Positions 30,879-42,913 of a stretch of DNA of 64,000 bases are shown here, in pieces (positions within the stretch are counted from its first letter, which is position 1; each line of letters starts with the position of its first letter). Source of the stretch: Tetragonia tetragonoides (lineage: Eukaryota > Streptophyta > Magnoliopsida > Caryophyllales > Aizoaceae); the NCBI GenBank assembly GCA_038025085.1, contig CM076143.1, positions 10,253,001-10,317,000 of the forward strand, in the 5' to 3' direction. The position numbers and the translations under genes were made by a program. The notes beneath the pieces were generated by a model. It was given only the letters and a program-made list of their open reading frames with translations, did not search any database and was not told the origin of the DNA.

Positions 30879-32096
30879 ATGTCTGTCACTAAATTCGATA
30901 TTGAGAAGTTTGATGGAAAAATTCGTTTTTCCATATGGCGAGTTCAGATGAAGGCCGTTCTCAGCCAAAACGGATTAAAAAAGGCACATTTGGGCAAATC
31001 TAAGAAACCCGAAACTATGACGGATGAACAATGGTAAGAGTTGGATGAACGGGCGCTATCTGCTATTCAACTTTGTCTAACCAAGGAGGTTCTGCGCGAG
31101 GTGGTCCATGAAGAAACCACTGTGGGTTTGTGGTTGATATTGGAGTCACTTTACATGACCAAAAGCCTCGCAAACAAACTCCGTCTCAAGGAACGTTTAT
31201 ATACGATCCGTATGGCTGAAGGTACTCCTATTCAATCTCATTTTAATGAGTTTAATTTTATTCTTATTGATCTGGAAAATTTAGAAGTGAAAATTGATGA
31301 TGAGGATAAAGCTTTGTTGTTGGTTGTGTCCCTTCCACCTACCTATAAATATTTCAAGGAAATTATATTAAATGGCAATAATGATACATTGTCGTTTGAG
31401 GATGTTAAATCCAATCTGTTGTCTAAAGAAAAATTTGACCTTGAAATTCGTAATGATGATAAGGCCGAGGGCTTGAATGTTATAGGTAGAAAATTTGATA
31501 GAGGAAGTACCGGTAAAAAGAATTCCAGATCAAAACCTAAGGGACCTAAATCCAACAAGACCTGTAAGTACTGCAAGAAATTTGGGCACGATGTTTCTGA
31601 TTGTTATACCTTAAAGAACAAAAAGGAAAGACAAAATAAGAAACAAGAACCTCCGAAACCTGCTGAAGCTGCTGTTGTTGAATCTGAATCTGAAGGTGAC
31701 GTTATGTTAGCTGCTACTTTAGAGAAAAGGAATAGGGATGAATAGGTTTTAGATACTGGATGTACTTACCACATGTGTCCTCATAGGGACTGGTTTACCA
31801 CATATAAATCTATTGATTGTGGCTTTTTCTTGATGGGTAATGATGCTCAATGCAAGGTAATTGGAGTGGGTACAGTACAGATTAAAACTCATGATGGTCA
31901 TGTCAGGACTTTATCTAATGTTCGTCATTTTCCTAACTTGAAGCGTAACCTCATATCAATGGGCATCCTAGAGTCTCTCGGGTATAAGTATTCAGGTTAA
32001 GGTGGAGTTCTGACGGTTTCTAAAGGTGCCAAAATCTTATTGAAAGCAAACAGGCATGGGAGCTTATACATCTTGCAGGGTTCAACAGTTACAGGT
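30879..32096 (+). pseudogene. Tnt1-type copia gag and protease, with stops
   Basis: ATG 30879 starts MSVTKFDIEKFDGKIRFSIW, the Tnt1-94-like Gag N-terminus. TAA at 31036 (after DEQW) is a premature stop; the frame resumes with ELDERALSAIQLCLTKEV. The CCHC knuckle CKYCKKFGHDVSDC is at about 31563. TAG at 31744 again interrupts, just before the protease [16 protein letters not shown] (DTG active site) and [15 protein letters not shown] further TAA lies at 31998. An unrelated TIR element at 32097 breaks the reading before integrase. Confidence 0.85.
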
Positions 32097-32750
32097 AGAC
32101 CTGTGAATTCCCGACCCGACCCGAAAACCCGACTCGACCCGATCCGAAAACCCGACTCGACCCGACCCGTTTTTTCAGGGTCCTGGCACTGATTTCTTGA
32201 CCCGGAACCCGGTTTGACCCGAACCCGATTAACCTGGTGTTTTTTGGGTCAAACCCGACCCGTTAGTGGGTCGACCCGTTTGACCCGAAAAATAGAACAA
32301 TTTGTAATCATAAATAAAAAGTTCAACTAAGTTATCCTAAAAGACCATAAAAAACCTTTTTTGTGTTTCATTAACTTTTTCTCTACATCTTTATTCTCTC
32401 AAAATGAGAAATTTTGCTCCTAACTACCCTCAAATGGACGAAATTATATTGTACAACTTATCGAATAATTAAACAAAGTATAAAAAATATCATATAGGTG
32501 TATATACATTCCAAAACGTGAATAAAATACGTATGTAGTTAATACAAGTTATAAATTAGAGTATACGTGTACAAATATACCGTTTGAAAACATAAATTGG
32601 CTATATAATTGACGAATAAAATAACAAAAATTTGGGTAGACCCGAACCCGAAATGACCCGACCCGCTAGTGACCCTAACCCGACATGACCCGATCCTAAC
32701 CCGACATGACCCGACCCGAACCCGACCCGCCCGACCCAATTGACAGGTCT
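32097..32750. mobile_element. GACCCG-rich TIR element (non-autonomous, MULE-like) inserted in copia
   Basis: Bounded by a perfect 10-bp direct repeat AGTTACAGGT (32087-32096 and 32751-32760). Inverted ends are AGACCTGTGAATT and AATTGACAGGTCT. Both subterminal regions are arrays of GACCCG/ACCCGA hexamers, inverted with respect to each other (32110-32290 and 32638-32740). The AT-rich core has no ORF. A 9-11-bp target duplication is typical of Mutator-like elements. Removing it rejoins the copia reading QGSTVTG with TAAVST. Confidence 0.8.
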
Positions 32751-32760
32751 AGTTACAGGT

Positions 32761-33235
32761 ACTGCAGCTGTTTCTACATGCTCATCTCATGATGATCTCA
32801 CTAAATTATGGCATATGCGCCTAGGCCATATGAGTGAGAAAAGCATAAAAGTTCTGAGCAATCGGGGTCTTATTGGTGACCAAGGTACTGGTCAGTTAGA
32901 ATTTTGTGAGCATTGCATTTTTGGGAAATTGAAGAAAGCTAGTTTCTCTGTAGCTATTCACCGTACACTTGGCATTCTTGATTATATTCACTCTGATTTA
33001 TGGGGACCCACAACATACACCTCAATTGGTGGAAAACGTTATTTTATGTCCATAATTGATGATTACTCCCGTAAGGTTTGGGTTTATTTTCTTAGAGATA
33101 AAAAAAAAAGCTTTTCCTATGTTTAAGAAGTAGAGAGCACTTGTTGAAAACCAAACAGGGAGAAAGATTAAAAAGCTCAGAACGGACAATGGCCTAGAGT
33201 TCTGTGAAACTGAATTTAATGAGTACTGCGCTGTG
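32761..33235 (+). pseudogene. Tnt1-type copia GAG-pre-integrase and integrase start
   Basis: LWHMRLGHMSEKSIKVLSNRG is the GAG_pre-integrs domain (HHCC zinc site). The rve core follows: DYIHSDLWGPTTYTSIGGKR, then IIDDYSRKVWVYFL. A frameshift in the A-run at 33100-33110 and a TAG near 33131 break the frame. It continues as KLRTDNGLEFC (second Asp intact). Confidence 0.85.
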
Positions 33236-34999
33236 AATGGAATTGGTAGACACAAGACACTTGTCAGGAAACCCCAACATAATGGGGTTGCAGAGTGCAT
33301 GAACAGAACTCTCTTTAAAAGAGCACGTTGTATGCTCTCTAATGCTGGATTGTGGCATCGTAGAGATTTATGGGCCGAGGCAGTGTCTACCGCTTGCTAC
33401 CTCGTCAATCGTTCTCCACATAAATCACTCGATTTTAAATTCCCAGAAGAAGTATGGTCAGGTAATCCTGTTGATAATTTTTCACATTTGAAAGTATTTG
33501 GATGTGCTGCATATTGTCATGTTAATGATGGAAAATTAGCTCCTAGAGCTCTTAAATGTTTCTTTCTTGGATATGCTTCTGAGTCTAAAGGGTATCATTT
33601 ATGGTGTCCTGATTCTCGTAAAGTTGAACTTAGTAGAGATGTTAAATTCCATGAAGATGCATTATTATATTCTGGGAAAGAGTCTACTATTTCTTCGTCT
33701 GGTACAGGTGATCAACAGGGTACTAGCGAGAAGGTGGAGTTAGAGGTGAGTGCCAAGGCTCCTAGTGAACAAGCTACCTCTTCAAGCAATACACAATCCA
33801 ACGGTGATTCTCATTTTGATGAGAGTGAGCCAATTGTCACAAGTCCCAATTCTTCACAACAAGATCATATTATTGCTCGTGATAGGCCTAGAAGAGATGT
33901 CCGAAAGCCATCAAGATATCGTGATGATGACGATGACGGTTTGACCGCTTATGCTTTGGCGGTTGCACAATATATTCCCGACGGTGTTGAACCTTCCACT
34001 TACACCGAGGCAATCTCTTGTGCCAAATCTTCTCAATGGCTCTTGGCAATGAATGAAGAAATGGAAAGCCTTCACAAGAATTATACTTGGGACTTGACGG
34101 AGTTTCCAAAGGGCCGACATGCATTAAATTGCAAGTGGATCTACAAGGAAAAGGAAGGTATCCCTGGGGTTGAGAAACCAAGATGTAAGGCACACCTTGT
34201 TGTCAAAGGCTGTAATCAACGGGAAGGTATTGACTACAATGAAAATTTCTCTCCTGTTAATCGTCATACATTTATTAGAGTACTTCTTGGTTATGTTGCT
34301 TTCTTTGATCTTGAATTGGAGCAACTTGATGTGAAAACTGCTTTTCTTCATGGTGAATTGGAAGAAGAAATTTATATGAAGCAACCTGAGGGGTTCGTAG
34401 TTCCTGGTAAGGAACATAGTGTGTGTCCCTTGAAAAGATCATTATATGGCCTCAAGCAAGCTCCGCGGCAATGGTATAAGAGGTTTGACTATTTTATACT
34501 TGGACAAGGTTATTCTAGGTGCCACTATGATAATTGTATTTATTTTCAACATTTTGATGATGGCTCCTTTATATTCTTGTTGTTATATGTGGATGACATG
34601 CTTATTGCCTCTAAGCATATGTCTTTGATCAAAAAGTTGAAATCTCAACTTAGTAATGAGTTTGAGATGAAAGACCTTGGTGCAGCAAAGAAAATCCTTG
34701 GTATGGAGATTTGTAGAGATCGACAGGCTGAAAAGTTGTACTTGTCACAGAGAAGTTACATTGAAAAAGTTCTTGACAGGTTCAACATGAATAAATCTAA
34801 ACCTGTCTCTACTCCTTTTGCTGCTCATTTTAAATTATCTTCTAAATGTTGTCCACAGACTGAGGACGATAAAGAACACGTTCCTTATTCTAGCGCGATT
34901 GACAGTCTTATGTATGCCATGGTTTGCACTAGACCTGATCTTGCGAATGCCGTTAGCATGGTGAGTCGGTATATGCACAATCCTGGAAAGGATCACTAG
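33233..34999 (+). pseudogene. Tnt1-type copia integrase C-terminus and reverse transcriptase
   Basis: A long open frame: NGVAECMNRTL (catalytic Glu of integrase), the LWAEAVSTACYLVNRSP and HLKVFGCAAYCHV blocks, then a linker with Ser/Asp-rich stretches. RT starts near 34080 (YTWDLTEFPKGRHALNCKWI) and holds the QLDVKTAFLHGEL, LYGLKQAPRQWYK and LLLYVDDMLIASK boxes, with the YVDD site intact. It ends at TAG 34997 in the GKDH(W) block. The overall match is to the Tnt1-94 (Tork) group. Confidence 0.88.
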
Positions 35000-35588
35000 A
35001 ATGCTGTAAATGGATCCTTCGTTACTTGAAGGGTTCAAGTGATTTGGGCTTAGTATTTGATAAGAGCAAGGCAACATCTCAAGATTATGGTGGTGATCTA
35101 GACAGTTCGTTGATGCTGACTATGGTGGTGATCTAGATCGGAGACGGTCTCTCTCTAGTTACATCTTCACTATTTGTTCTAGTGCTATTAGTTGGAAAGC
35201 TAGTCTGCAATCCATCGCGGCTTTGTCAACTACTGAGGAAGAGTACATAGCGGCTACTGAAAGTGTTAAAAAAGCTACTTGGTTGCGGAATCTTGTCACT
35301 GAACTTGGTATTACACAAGATACTACTATTGTGTTTTCTAATGGTCAGAGTGTTATACATCTTACCAAGAACGATGCCTACCATTCCAAGACCAAACATA
35401 TTATTGTTAGATATCACTACATCAGAGATACAGTTTATGCGGAGGAAATTGTAGTGAGGAAAGTTCATACTACGGAAAATCTTGTAGATATGTTGACTAA
35501 ACCACTTCCAATTGCTAAGTTCGAGCATTGCTTGGACTTAGTAAGTGTTCATCATATTTTATCGCCCTTCGGGGTTCTATGGCGATGA
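35000..35588 (+). pseudogene. Tnt1-type copia RNase H
   Basis: CILRYLKGSSDLGL in one frame is followed by a disrupted VDADYGGDLD region containing a ~20-bp local duplication (TATGGTGGTGATCTAGA near 35086 and 35119). MSTTEEEYIAATESVKKATWL carries the RNase H Glu. It ends with the VDMLTKPLPIAKFEHCLDLV tail and TGA at 35586. Confidence 0.8.
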
Positions 35589-35622
35589 CGACGTTGTATT
35601 GAATTTGAGCCAATGTGAATAT

Positions 35623-36241
35623 TATTGGGTTTTATGCCCCAAATTCAACAATAAATATGGTCCATTACTTAGCAGCTTATTAGTATATGGGTAAAGATTG
35701 TCATGTGGGCCCAAGCTATCAACAAGTTATTCTTGTATTTCCTGGTGGAGTAACGTGGAACTTGATTCCACTAATTTTCTCATTGTTCAGAGCTTAAACC
35801 AGGAGTTCACATGAGTAAGTCATGTGTTTTCCCATGCTCATGTCTTTTGCCCAGTTCAGCGAAATATTTCACCGACTTTCAACTCGGTAGTTTCCAATCT
35901 TGAGTTGGACTTTATTTGGCCTGCTGCTAGGTTATTTCTTTTAAGGTTATTTAATTAACTCTAACCTTGTATTGACTAATCTCGAATTCTATTGTATCCA
36001 CATCTAGAGAGAGAGAGAGAGAGTGCCCCTTGAGAGAAACTGTAACTTCTCTACATCCCCCATCTCCATAGAGGATCCTTTATACTCTTCCTTGATTACT
36101 AGTGGATTTTTCTGGTTCGTCGTTGCGCGTGGTTTTTTACTCTCACACCGAGGATTTTCCACGTAAATCTTGTGTCTTTATTATTGTTCTCGTTTTACTT
36201 CTCGTACTTAATTTCCGCACTATCGAATTTATATCCCAACA
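35623..36241 (+). repeat. 3' LTR of the Tnt1-type copia
   Basis: It runs from TATTGGGTTTTATGCCCC to TATCCCAACA. It differs from the 5' LTR at scattered positions and by a (GA)n expansion near 36008. The DUF674 copy B starts with the next base. Confidence 0.85.
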
Positions 36242-36700
36242 GAACTATTGTTACTTACCTCACCAATTGTAATGCTGACAACAAATGCATTATTAACGGT
36301 TCTCTTGGTGATCTTTGCAAAAGCTTCCAGGCCCTGAGTACAGCACCCAGCATCTTCAAGAAATTCTATACATGCCAAAATGCATCATATATTAACTGTC
36401 TCATGTAAAAAGTATGTCACTGATGCCCCCAGTGGGACAACTTGCATCAATTGCAATGGCAAAATGGTGTACGAAACATCTGAAGTGCAGTATTTAGCCC
36501 CAAAGTTATCATCCGAAAAACCATCACTAGGAATTGTTAGCTATAGACTGCATGAAAGGGGTTGTGACTTACATGGTGATGGATAATTTGGAGTTTAAAC
36601 CCATGTCTTCTATAACTGCCATCACTTTGATTAACGAGTTCAATATCAAGAATGTCAATTGTTTAGACAAGAAAGAGGTCCAAATTGGCGTCCTTGAGGT
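36242..36700 (+). pseudogene. DUF674 family protein, 3' continuation (copy B)
   Basis: The copy begins in mid-frame directly at the LTR end (RTIVTYLTNCNADNKCIING), repeats the block of copy A up to FKKFYTC, then adds KYVTDAPSGTTCINC (zinc-ribbon-like CxxC pattern usual in DUF674) and, in another frame, MKGVVTYMVMDNLEFKPMSS followed by ITLINEFNIKN. Frameshifts and a stop separate the blocks. The reading ends at VLEV near 36700, about 50 bp before the CACTA element. Confidence 0.75.
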
Positions 36701-36754
36701 ATTAATTATTGGATTATACTCTAGTCTAGTACGAGTACATTATTTAGCTCTAGT

Positions 36755-37110
36755 ACAGAGACGCCTATAGGCGTCGGTTGGAAACCCCAATAGGCATCGG
36801 TTATGAATCGGCGCCTATGGAGGGGACGCCAATGCTAATCAGAATAGGTGTCGGTTGTGCGACCGATGCCAAAGATGTTATTGGCGTCAAAGAGCCGACG
36901 CCTATGTGAAACTCTTTGGCGTCGGTTGTTCAAAACAACTGACGCCTATACTACTTTCTGGCGTCGGTTGTTTTGAACAACAGACGCCAAAGAGCTTTGT
37001 ATAGGCGTCGGCTCATTTAAAGCACCGACGCCAAAAGGGATTTTTATTTTTTTTAAACATTCCCGCGCAGATATTATTGGCGTCGGTGGTACTACTCAAC
37101 CGACGCCAAT
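36755..37110. repeat. CACTA left subterminal repeats (GGCGTCGGT inverted pairs)
   Basis: At least eight copies of GCGTCGGTT or its complement AACCGACGCC/CGACGCC, arranged as facing pairs, e.g. TTGGCGTCGGTTGTTC at 36918 against AACAACTGACGCC at 36938. These are the expected binding sites of a TNPA-like protein. Confidence 0.85.
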
Positions 37111-37433
37111 TACCATTTTTTTTTTTAAATAAATTACAAATAGCTGCTCACACCATTTTAAATGGGCGCCTACACACCTGCAGTAGCATATCCAACATAC
37201 ATCACTACAACAACCCACCACAAAATATACCACTTTCACCATCAAACTCCACAATCAGCCATCACAACCATGCCAACACTACCGCCTCAATCCGCCAATT
37301 AAACTCAAAAATCAGCAGCCATCCCAACAAAACCAATACACAAAAAAAAAGCCACAATACTCATAGAATGTATCTGAAATTAAACAAGAAACTGAGTACA
37401 AATACGAAGTTATATATTACTAGCTAGCTAGTT

Positions 37434-40400
37434 CATACACATTCATTTGTAAAATAATCTGCCCAAATATCTCGAATCTCGTCGATTTGCTCTTTAGTAT
37501 ACGATCTTTCACCAATACCCTGTAGATCAGAAAATAAAAAGAAACAAGCCAATAATTATATCAATCTTTCTCCACCAACATATTTCAGTATGTAGCCTAA
37601 TTAAAAAAAGTTATACCAACATATATGTTATACCAACAAAAAAGTTATACTAGAAAAAGCTAGACCAAGGCACAATTTCATTGCATTGTTGGCCTGACCA
37701 GAGCCCAGCTAGCAAAAAGAGGTATGCAGTTAGACAAATCTTCCAGGTTGATCTATGTACTAGACTTGCTCACTCATATGGTGACAAGGCCTTAGATTAT
37801 AGTACTCATTACTACTGCAGCTATAGCCTTTTAGTAACTTATTCTAATAAAATAACAGAATAGAAATTGCTGACTAGCAGCATGTAGCTACTAGAGGTTG
37901 TTACATCATCTGTAATTTCTAAGATCCTACCGAGCACATGACACTTAATTTATGCATACAACAAGCAGCCGACTCTTTAAATGAAGTTTTTCTTGAAGCT
38001 TTGATCGATTTCAGGAATTCGCCGACCTATACCGTTGTATGACTCCCAGAGTCTCAGGTAGCATACATACAAAAATAGACCATTGTATCGATCTACACAA
38101 TCTTACCCTTATTTCGTTTTTTCAGCCAACTTCCTGTATATCCAACACAGCCAATGGCTCAGCCATGCTTTCTTTTCAAATGCTAATTATCAAGGGTTAT
38201 TCAAGTAAGTTTCCCCCACGATCAAACACATAAGCAGTGCACTCAGAAAAGATATTGAGGATAAACATTGCAATGGCCCAATAACCTCCATGCGTCTACA
38301 TTCTCCTAGTTTTAAAGAGTAAGCGACCATTGATCCTGTATCCAAAAGGATATTGGGCTCATGACTCAGATTTGGTAGGCAATTACGCACATATACAACA
38401 AATTCTTTGAATGCTTTCACACACCCCAAAGCCATTCCTTTCTCATGAGGATTACAAACATTTATATTAATGAAAATAGTAGCAGGGTTGCTCATACCTT
38501 TGTCCAGTCAGTCTCATGATCTTTCTGATATAGTGTGACTATCTCATACATGTACCTCATAACATAATAGCAGCACTCTCTACCTTCTTCTTGTTGAGGA
38601 CACTAGAATAAGCAATAATGATTAAAAATAATATACGTCAATAAATAGGCAAGAAAATGAGGAAAAGCAAATTTATGACTTAAGTAGCAGATTCGTAACG
38701 AGCAAGTAAAAGAATAGCAACAAAGTGGCAAATTACTTATACCTGAGCATCATCACCATCATACCAATTCAACTTATTTCCTTTCTTATGTTTACCGGCA
38801 TGCGCTACATATATCTTAAATGCCCTACAAAAGAATAGTTAAATAAATAAGGAATGCATGATTTAAAAAAAAATAAACAAAGAATATATAAATAAGAATT
38901 TACTGTCAACTAATATACTATAACTTACACTCCAAGGTGTCCCTTCAGATGTATGGTTCGCTTTTTCTTGAACGGATCAAACACATATACCGCATTTTGA
39001 GAACAACAAATAAGAAGATAAAATCCAGTGTTCACTACATATATTACAAAAGTCAAAGTTAATTAGATAATATCAATAACCAAGTAAGACGACACAGCAA
39101 TATATATATTATAGGTTCTTACTCCTGAAAGAACGGTGCTAGAATAAAATGCTTTGACTGAGAGCTCTGCATAACATCTGTCATGTATGTAGTTGTCGGG
39201 TCCGGACGCACACGCACCAATCCTAATTCATCCGGGCATATAAATCCGAACGACTCTACACTGAGTTCCTTGCATAACTTATGCACAAACCTTGCATGTA
39301 ATACAAATAAATGTCATTAGCTAGTTTGTAAATATATAAACACATATAGCAAAACAAAAGCTAAATGGAAATGCATGATATTAGTCTCACATCATGAATA
39401 TCTGCAAAATGGATACTTTCACGGGTTCCATCCTCAAAAACTGAGAAACATCATTTTGCCCGACGTCAATGGGTTCTTTATTTAGCTTATGCTTGAACAC
39501 CTCATCATTTAGTGGAACTCCGATAGTCAAACTAGGGGGCAATGTCTTCATCAAGTCATGTAAACATCGACATTTCTCACTCATATCGTGTAGGTTGACG
39601 TCATCATCAAACAACACATTTTTATTCTTGGTAGGCGTAGCCGATGCTTTACTAGTAACTTGTTTTTGTTTCTGCGGGGCATTCTGAGGGGGCTTCTGCT
39701 GGGCTTTCTGAGAAGCTTTCTGAGGGCCTTTTTGAGGGGCCTTCTGAGAAACTTTCTTCTTCTCCAATAAAATGGGATCCTAATTATATACTCAGAATGT
39801 TAAAAGCTGAAATATTTTTGCACCAAAAAAAAAGAAAGCTGGACATTTTATAGCAATTAAAAAGAGCATTCTTAATTAATAATGAATCCATTTGAAATGG
39901 TTACCTGCCCCAACATCACAAGGTGTTTTGGCCATTGGACAAAACTACCAGCTGCATCACCCACCCTTTTATGTTCTTTAGATGACACTGGAAGGGGAGC
40001 AAGTTGAAATTCAGCATAAACGTCATCAACAGAGACTTTCAGATTATCTAAAGCAATTTGTTGGCCGTGAATCAGTGACATCGATGGAATAACAGTCCCC
40101 CTCGCCACAATCACTTTGTTGGAATCAGAGTTCATCACACATAGACGGCATGGAGTCGGCTTCTACGTTCATGACAAGAGAAAATCAAGTGAGTTATGCC
40201 AGACATAATTAAACATAAAGAGATAGAGAATGCCTGACATAACTTTGGGCTGTCAAGAAAGAAACTTCAATTGCAATTAAGAATGGATAGTGAAAATTCA
40301 ATGTGCAGTTTAAGCAAGATATATGCCAATATGTGGCAAATTTTGTTTTCAGTTCATTATTTGATACCCTCAGACCAGCTCAAAAATGAGGTCATTCCAC

Positions 40401-42729
40401 TGATTAAGCCTTCTCCAAAGTATGGTGGGGTGATGCTTTGATCCATGTTTTGGGATGACACAACTGGATACAGTTCTAAAATTAAGGACAGTGTGTGAAA
40501 TGACCTTTTGCAACTGTTTTCGTTTAAGTTTATTCGGATTGTGTTTCTGAGAGTCAGAGAGTGTTCAGAGTAAGTGTTATTGCATTTCAATAAGAGGACA
40601 GTAGTCCCATAGCATCATTTTTTTTTCTTAAGTTATATTTTCTCTTTGATCGTTTTGTGTTTCAGTTGATTGTTCTGAATGTGACAGTATTTACAAGCAA
40701 TTACTTAAGAAATATTGAATTTGGTCTAGTCATCATCAATTTCCAACTTGTAACACAAGTTTAAGCCTTTTGGGGATTAGGTATATTACTAGCTGTAATC
40801 TGAGAATAGGCTAATTTAATGTCCCGAGTTGCTGCATTATACTCTTTCTAATATTCTCTTCACGTTAATGAGAAATCATGCAATCAGAAACTTATCTCAT
40901 CACATGCTTAGTAGAGCAACTTCTAGCTAGGAATTCTGAATGTTAGAAATATTATGCTGGTTAGTAAAACATTGTTAGTCCACCTCCTGACAACGACTAA
41001 GCACAACGACTAAGTCACCTGCACCAGAAGTCTGGAAGCCAGAGCCTAGGGATGGAAAACGGGACAGTCTCAATAGAGTGTTCTGAACCTTGTGCATTCT
41101 AATTAAAAGCAAAGTTTATCTAATTAGAAGCCCAAGTTATTACAAGTATATCTAATTAAAAGCAAAGTTCCTTTTTCTACAGGTTTTATATATTGTAACA
41201 TTTATAGGGATCCCTTCCAGTGCATTTGCAAAGAAGCATCTTAAGAAAGCCACAATGCCAACAACCACTGTTTCTATTGTACTGTAATTCAAAGATACGT
41301 ACCTGCAAATCTATGAAAGGATCTGGATCCACCAAGTGGCAACTACTATGAGTCATTTGAGTGGTGAGTGGAGTATCAACCTATGTCTCAAATTCAGCTG
41401 GAAGTGGCATACCCATCGAATTGAAATGGTCCAAAATGCCTTTAAACTTCAAATGCATTTCATTCATCTCTTCCCTATGATCGTCTCTTAGTCTCTTGGT
41501 TACTTTGGTCTCTATTTGTTGTGTAATCGTAGCCAAGTCATCAGTTGAGATGACCCCACTCCGATGCTTGCCTCTCTGCGACCCAAATATATCTGTGATG
41601 CACGTTGTTCCTCCAACCCCTCTCACTCGCCCGCCATGCTCCTTTTTTCCAAGTGCACGTGTCAATATGTCATCATGTCCATGAGGACTCCATGAGCCTT
41701 CGATGGCTTTCTCCTGCCATTCTCCCTGTTCCAAATCAAGTGTCAATGTTTCAATCATATATAAATCTTGTATAGTAAGAACAATTTAATGAACAAAGTA
41801 CACTTACCATTTTTGCGTACACTTCCCTAGTTTGCTCCTTTGGAAAATAATAACCTCCTACTTCCTTCTCCTTAAGTCTTGCCCTAACCCAATAAAAACT
41901 ACGTCCAGCTGTTTGATCATCGGTTATAATAGATTGATCAATGGATCCTGACGAAGACAAATAAGCAATAGGGTCATCAACAGCCCACTTAGCCCTTTTC
42001 GCTGCATATCCCCCTTTTTCCCAAATTATGTGGATGCTCGTTAAATTTTTGGACCTCCCTTGCATTGTCACTTATTTTCTGTTTATAAAAGGAAAAGACA
42101 GCGTTATGATTTTTGTCATACCATGTCACAAAACCAAATATTATACAGCATTGTTACCTTAAACTCTTCACTTTCATGGTACTTTTTGAACTTCTCCCAT
42201 TTTTCTTTAGTGATAAACTTGTATTTCTCACATGGGTCCTTGTTTTCCAGCAAATAACGGTTGACTAACCTTGTCTTGAAATCCTTCCAACTTTTTCCTG
42301 CAGATTTCAACCATCTTGTTTTCCACACATCATCCTTTATGTGCCACTCACACTAAAAGACAACAAATAAATGTTTAAGATAGAAGTTACATATGAACTA
42401 GGATGAGACAGTCTTTCAAATTACTATGCATTGAAGATTCATACCTTAATATCTTCCCAGACTCTCCCTTTCAATCCTTCGCTAACTAAATCCCAACCCA
42501 GAATATTGATATCCACTTGTACTCGAGCCACCGCTCCTACATAAGACCTGAAATTATCTGCCCACTTACCGATTGCGTTACCAAACTCATCAAACTCAAT
42601 GGTTTTGTCCACTTGTTTATGAGCACACTTCTCCTTCAACCTCTTACATGTAGTTGGGCCTCGAGTCTTTTTTTCTGGTTTCTTACCAGAATTTAGCTCG
42701 GCATTAAGATCCTCTTCCCTGACAAATAC
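37434..42729 (-). pseudogene. CACTA second gene: TNP1-like/DUF8039 protein with C-terminal Ulp1-like (C48) domain
   Basis: Exons recognised on the minus strand: 42729-42445 (FDEFGNAIGKWADNFRSYVG), 42352-42158 (WKTRWLKSAGKSWKDFKTRL, plant Ptta/En-Spm domain), about 42065-41810 (EKGGYAAKRAKWAVDDPIAY, FPKEQTREVY), about 41735-41380, 40160-39905 (VARGTVIPSMSLIHG ... SFVQWPKHLV, DUF8039-like), 39780-39390 with a lysine/glutamine-rich APQKxPQK repeat, about 39300-39120, 39035-38930, 38830-38745, 38605-38500 (PQQEEGRECCYYVMRYMYEI) and a last exon at about 37520-37434 (YTKEQIDEIRDIWADYF). The QQ...EC.YYVM block is the Gln/Cys part of a Ulp1 peptidase, but the usual HW of the catalytic His block reads GF. 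A TAG after LPAEFET (near 41381) suggests decay. The 5' exon was not found. Confidence 0.7.
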
Positions 42730-42913
42730 CTGCAAAATATACGAATAAAAAGAAACAAAAAGAATCAGCAAGAGTTTTATTTTTTGTTCATATAGAATTA
42801 GCAATATGTAAACATGTAAGAGTTCTAATAAAAATAATTAGAGTTATATGTAAAACAAATTATCACGAGAATGAAACTAATTGAATTATACCTTAAACAT
42901 GCATTTAAAAAAG

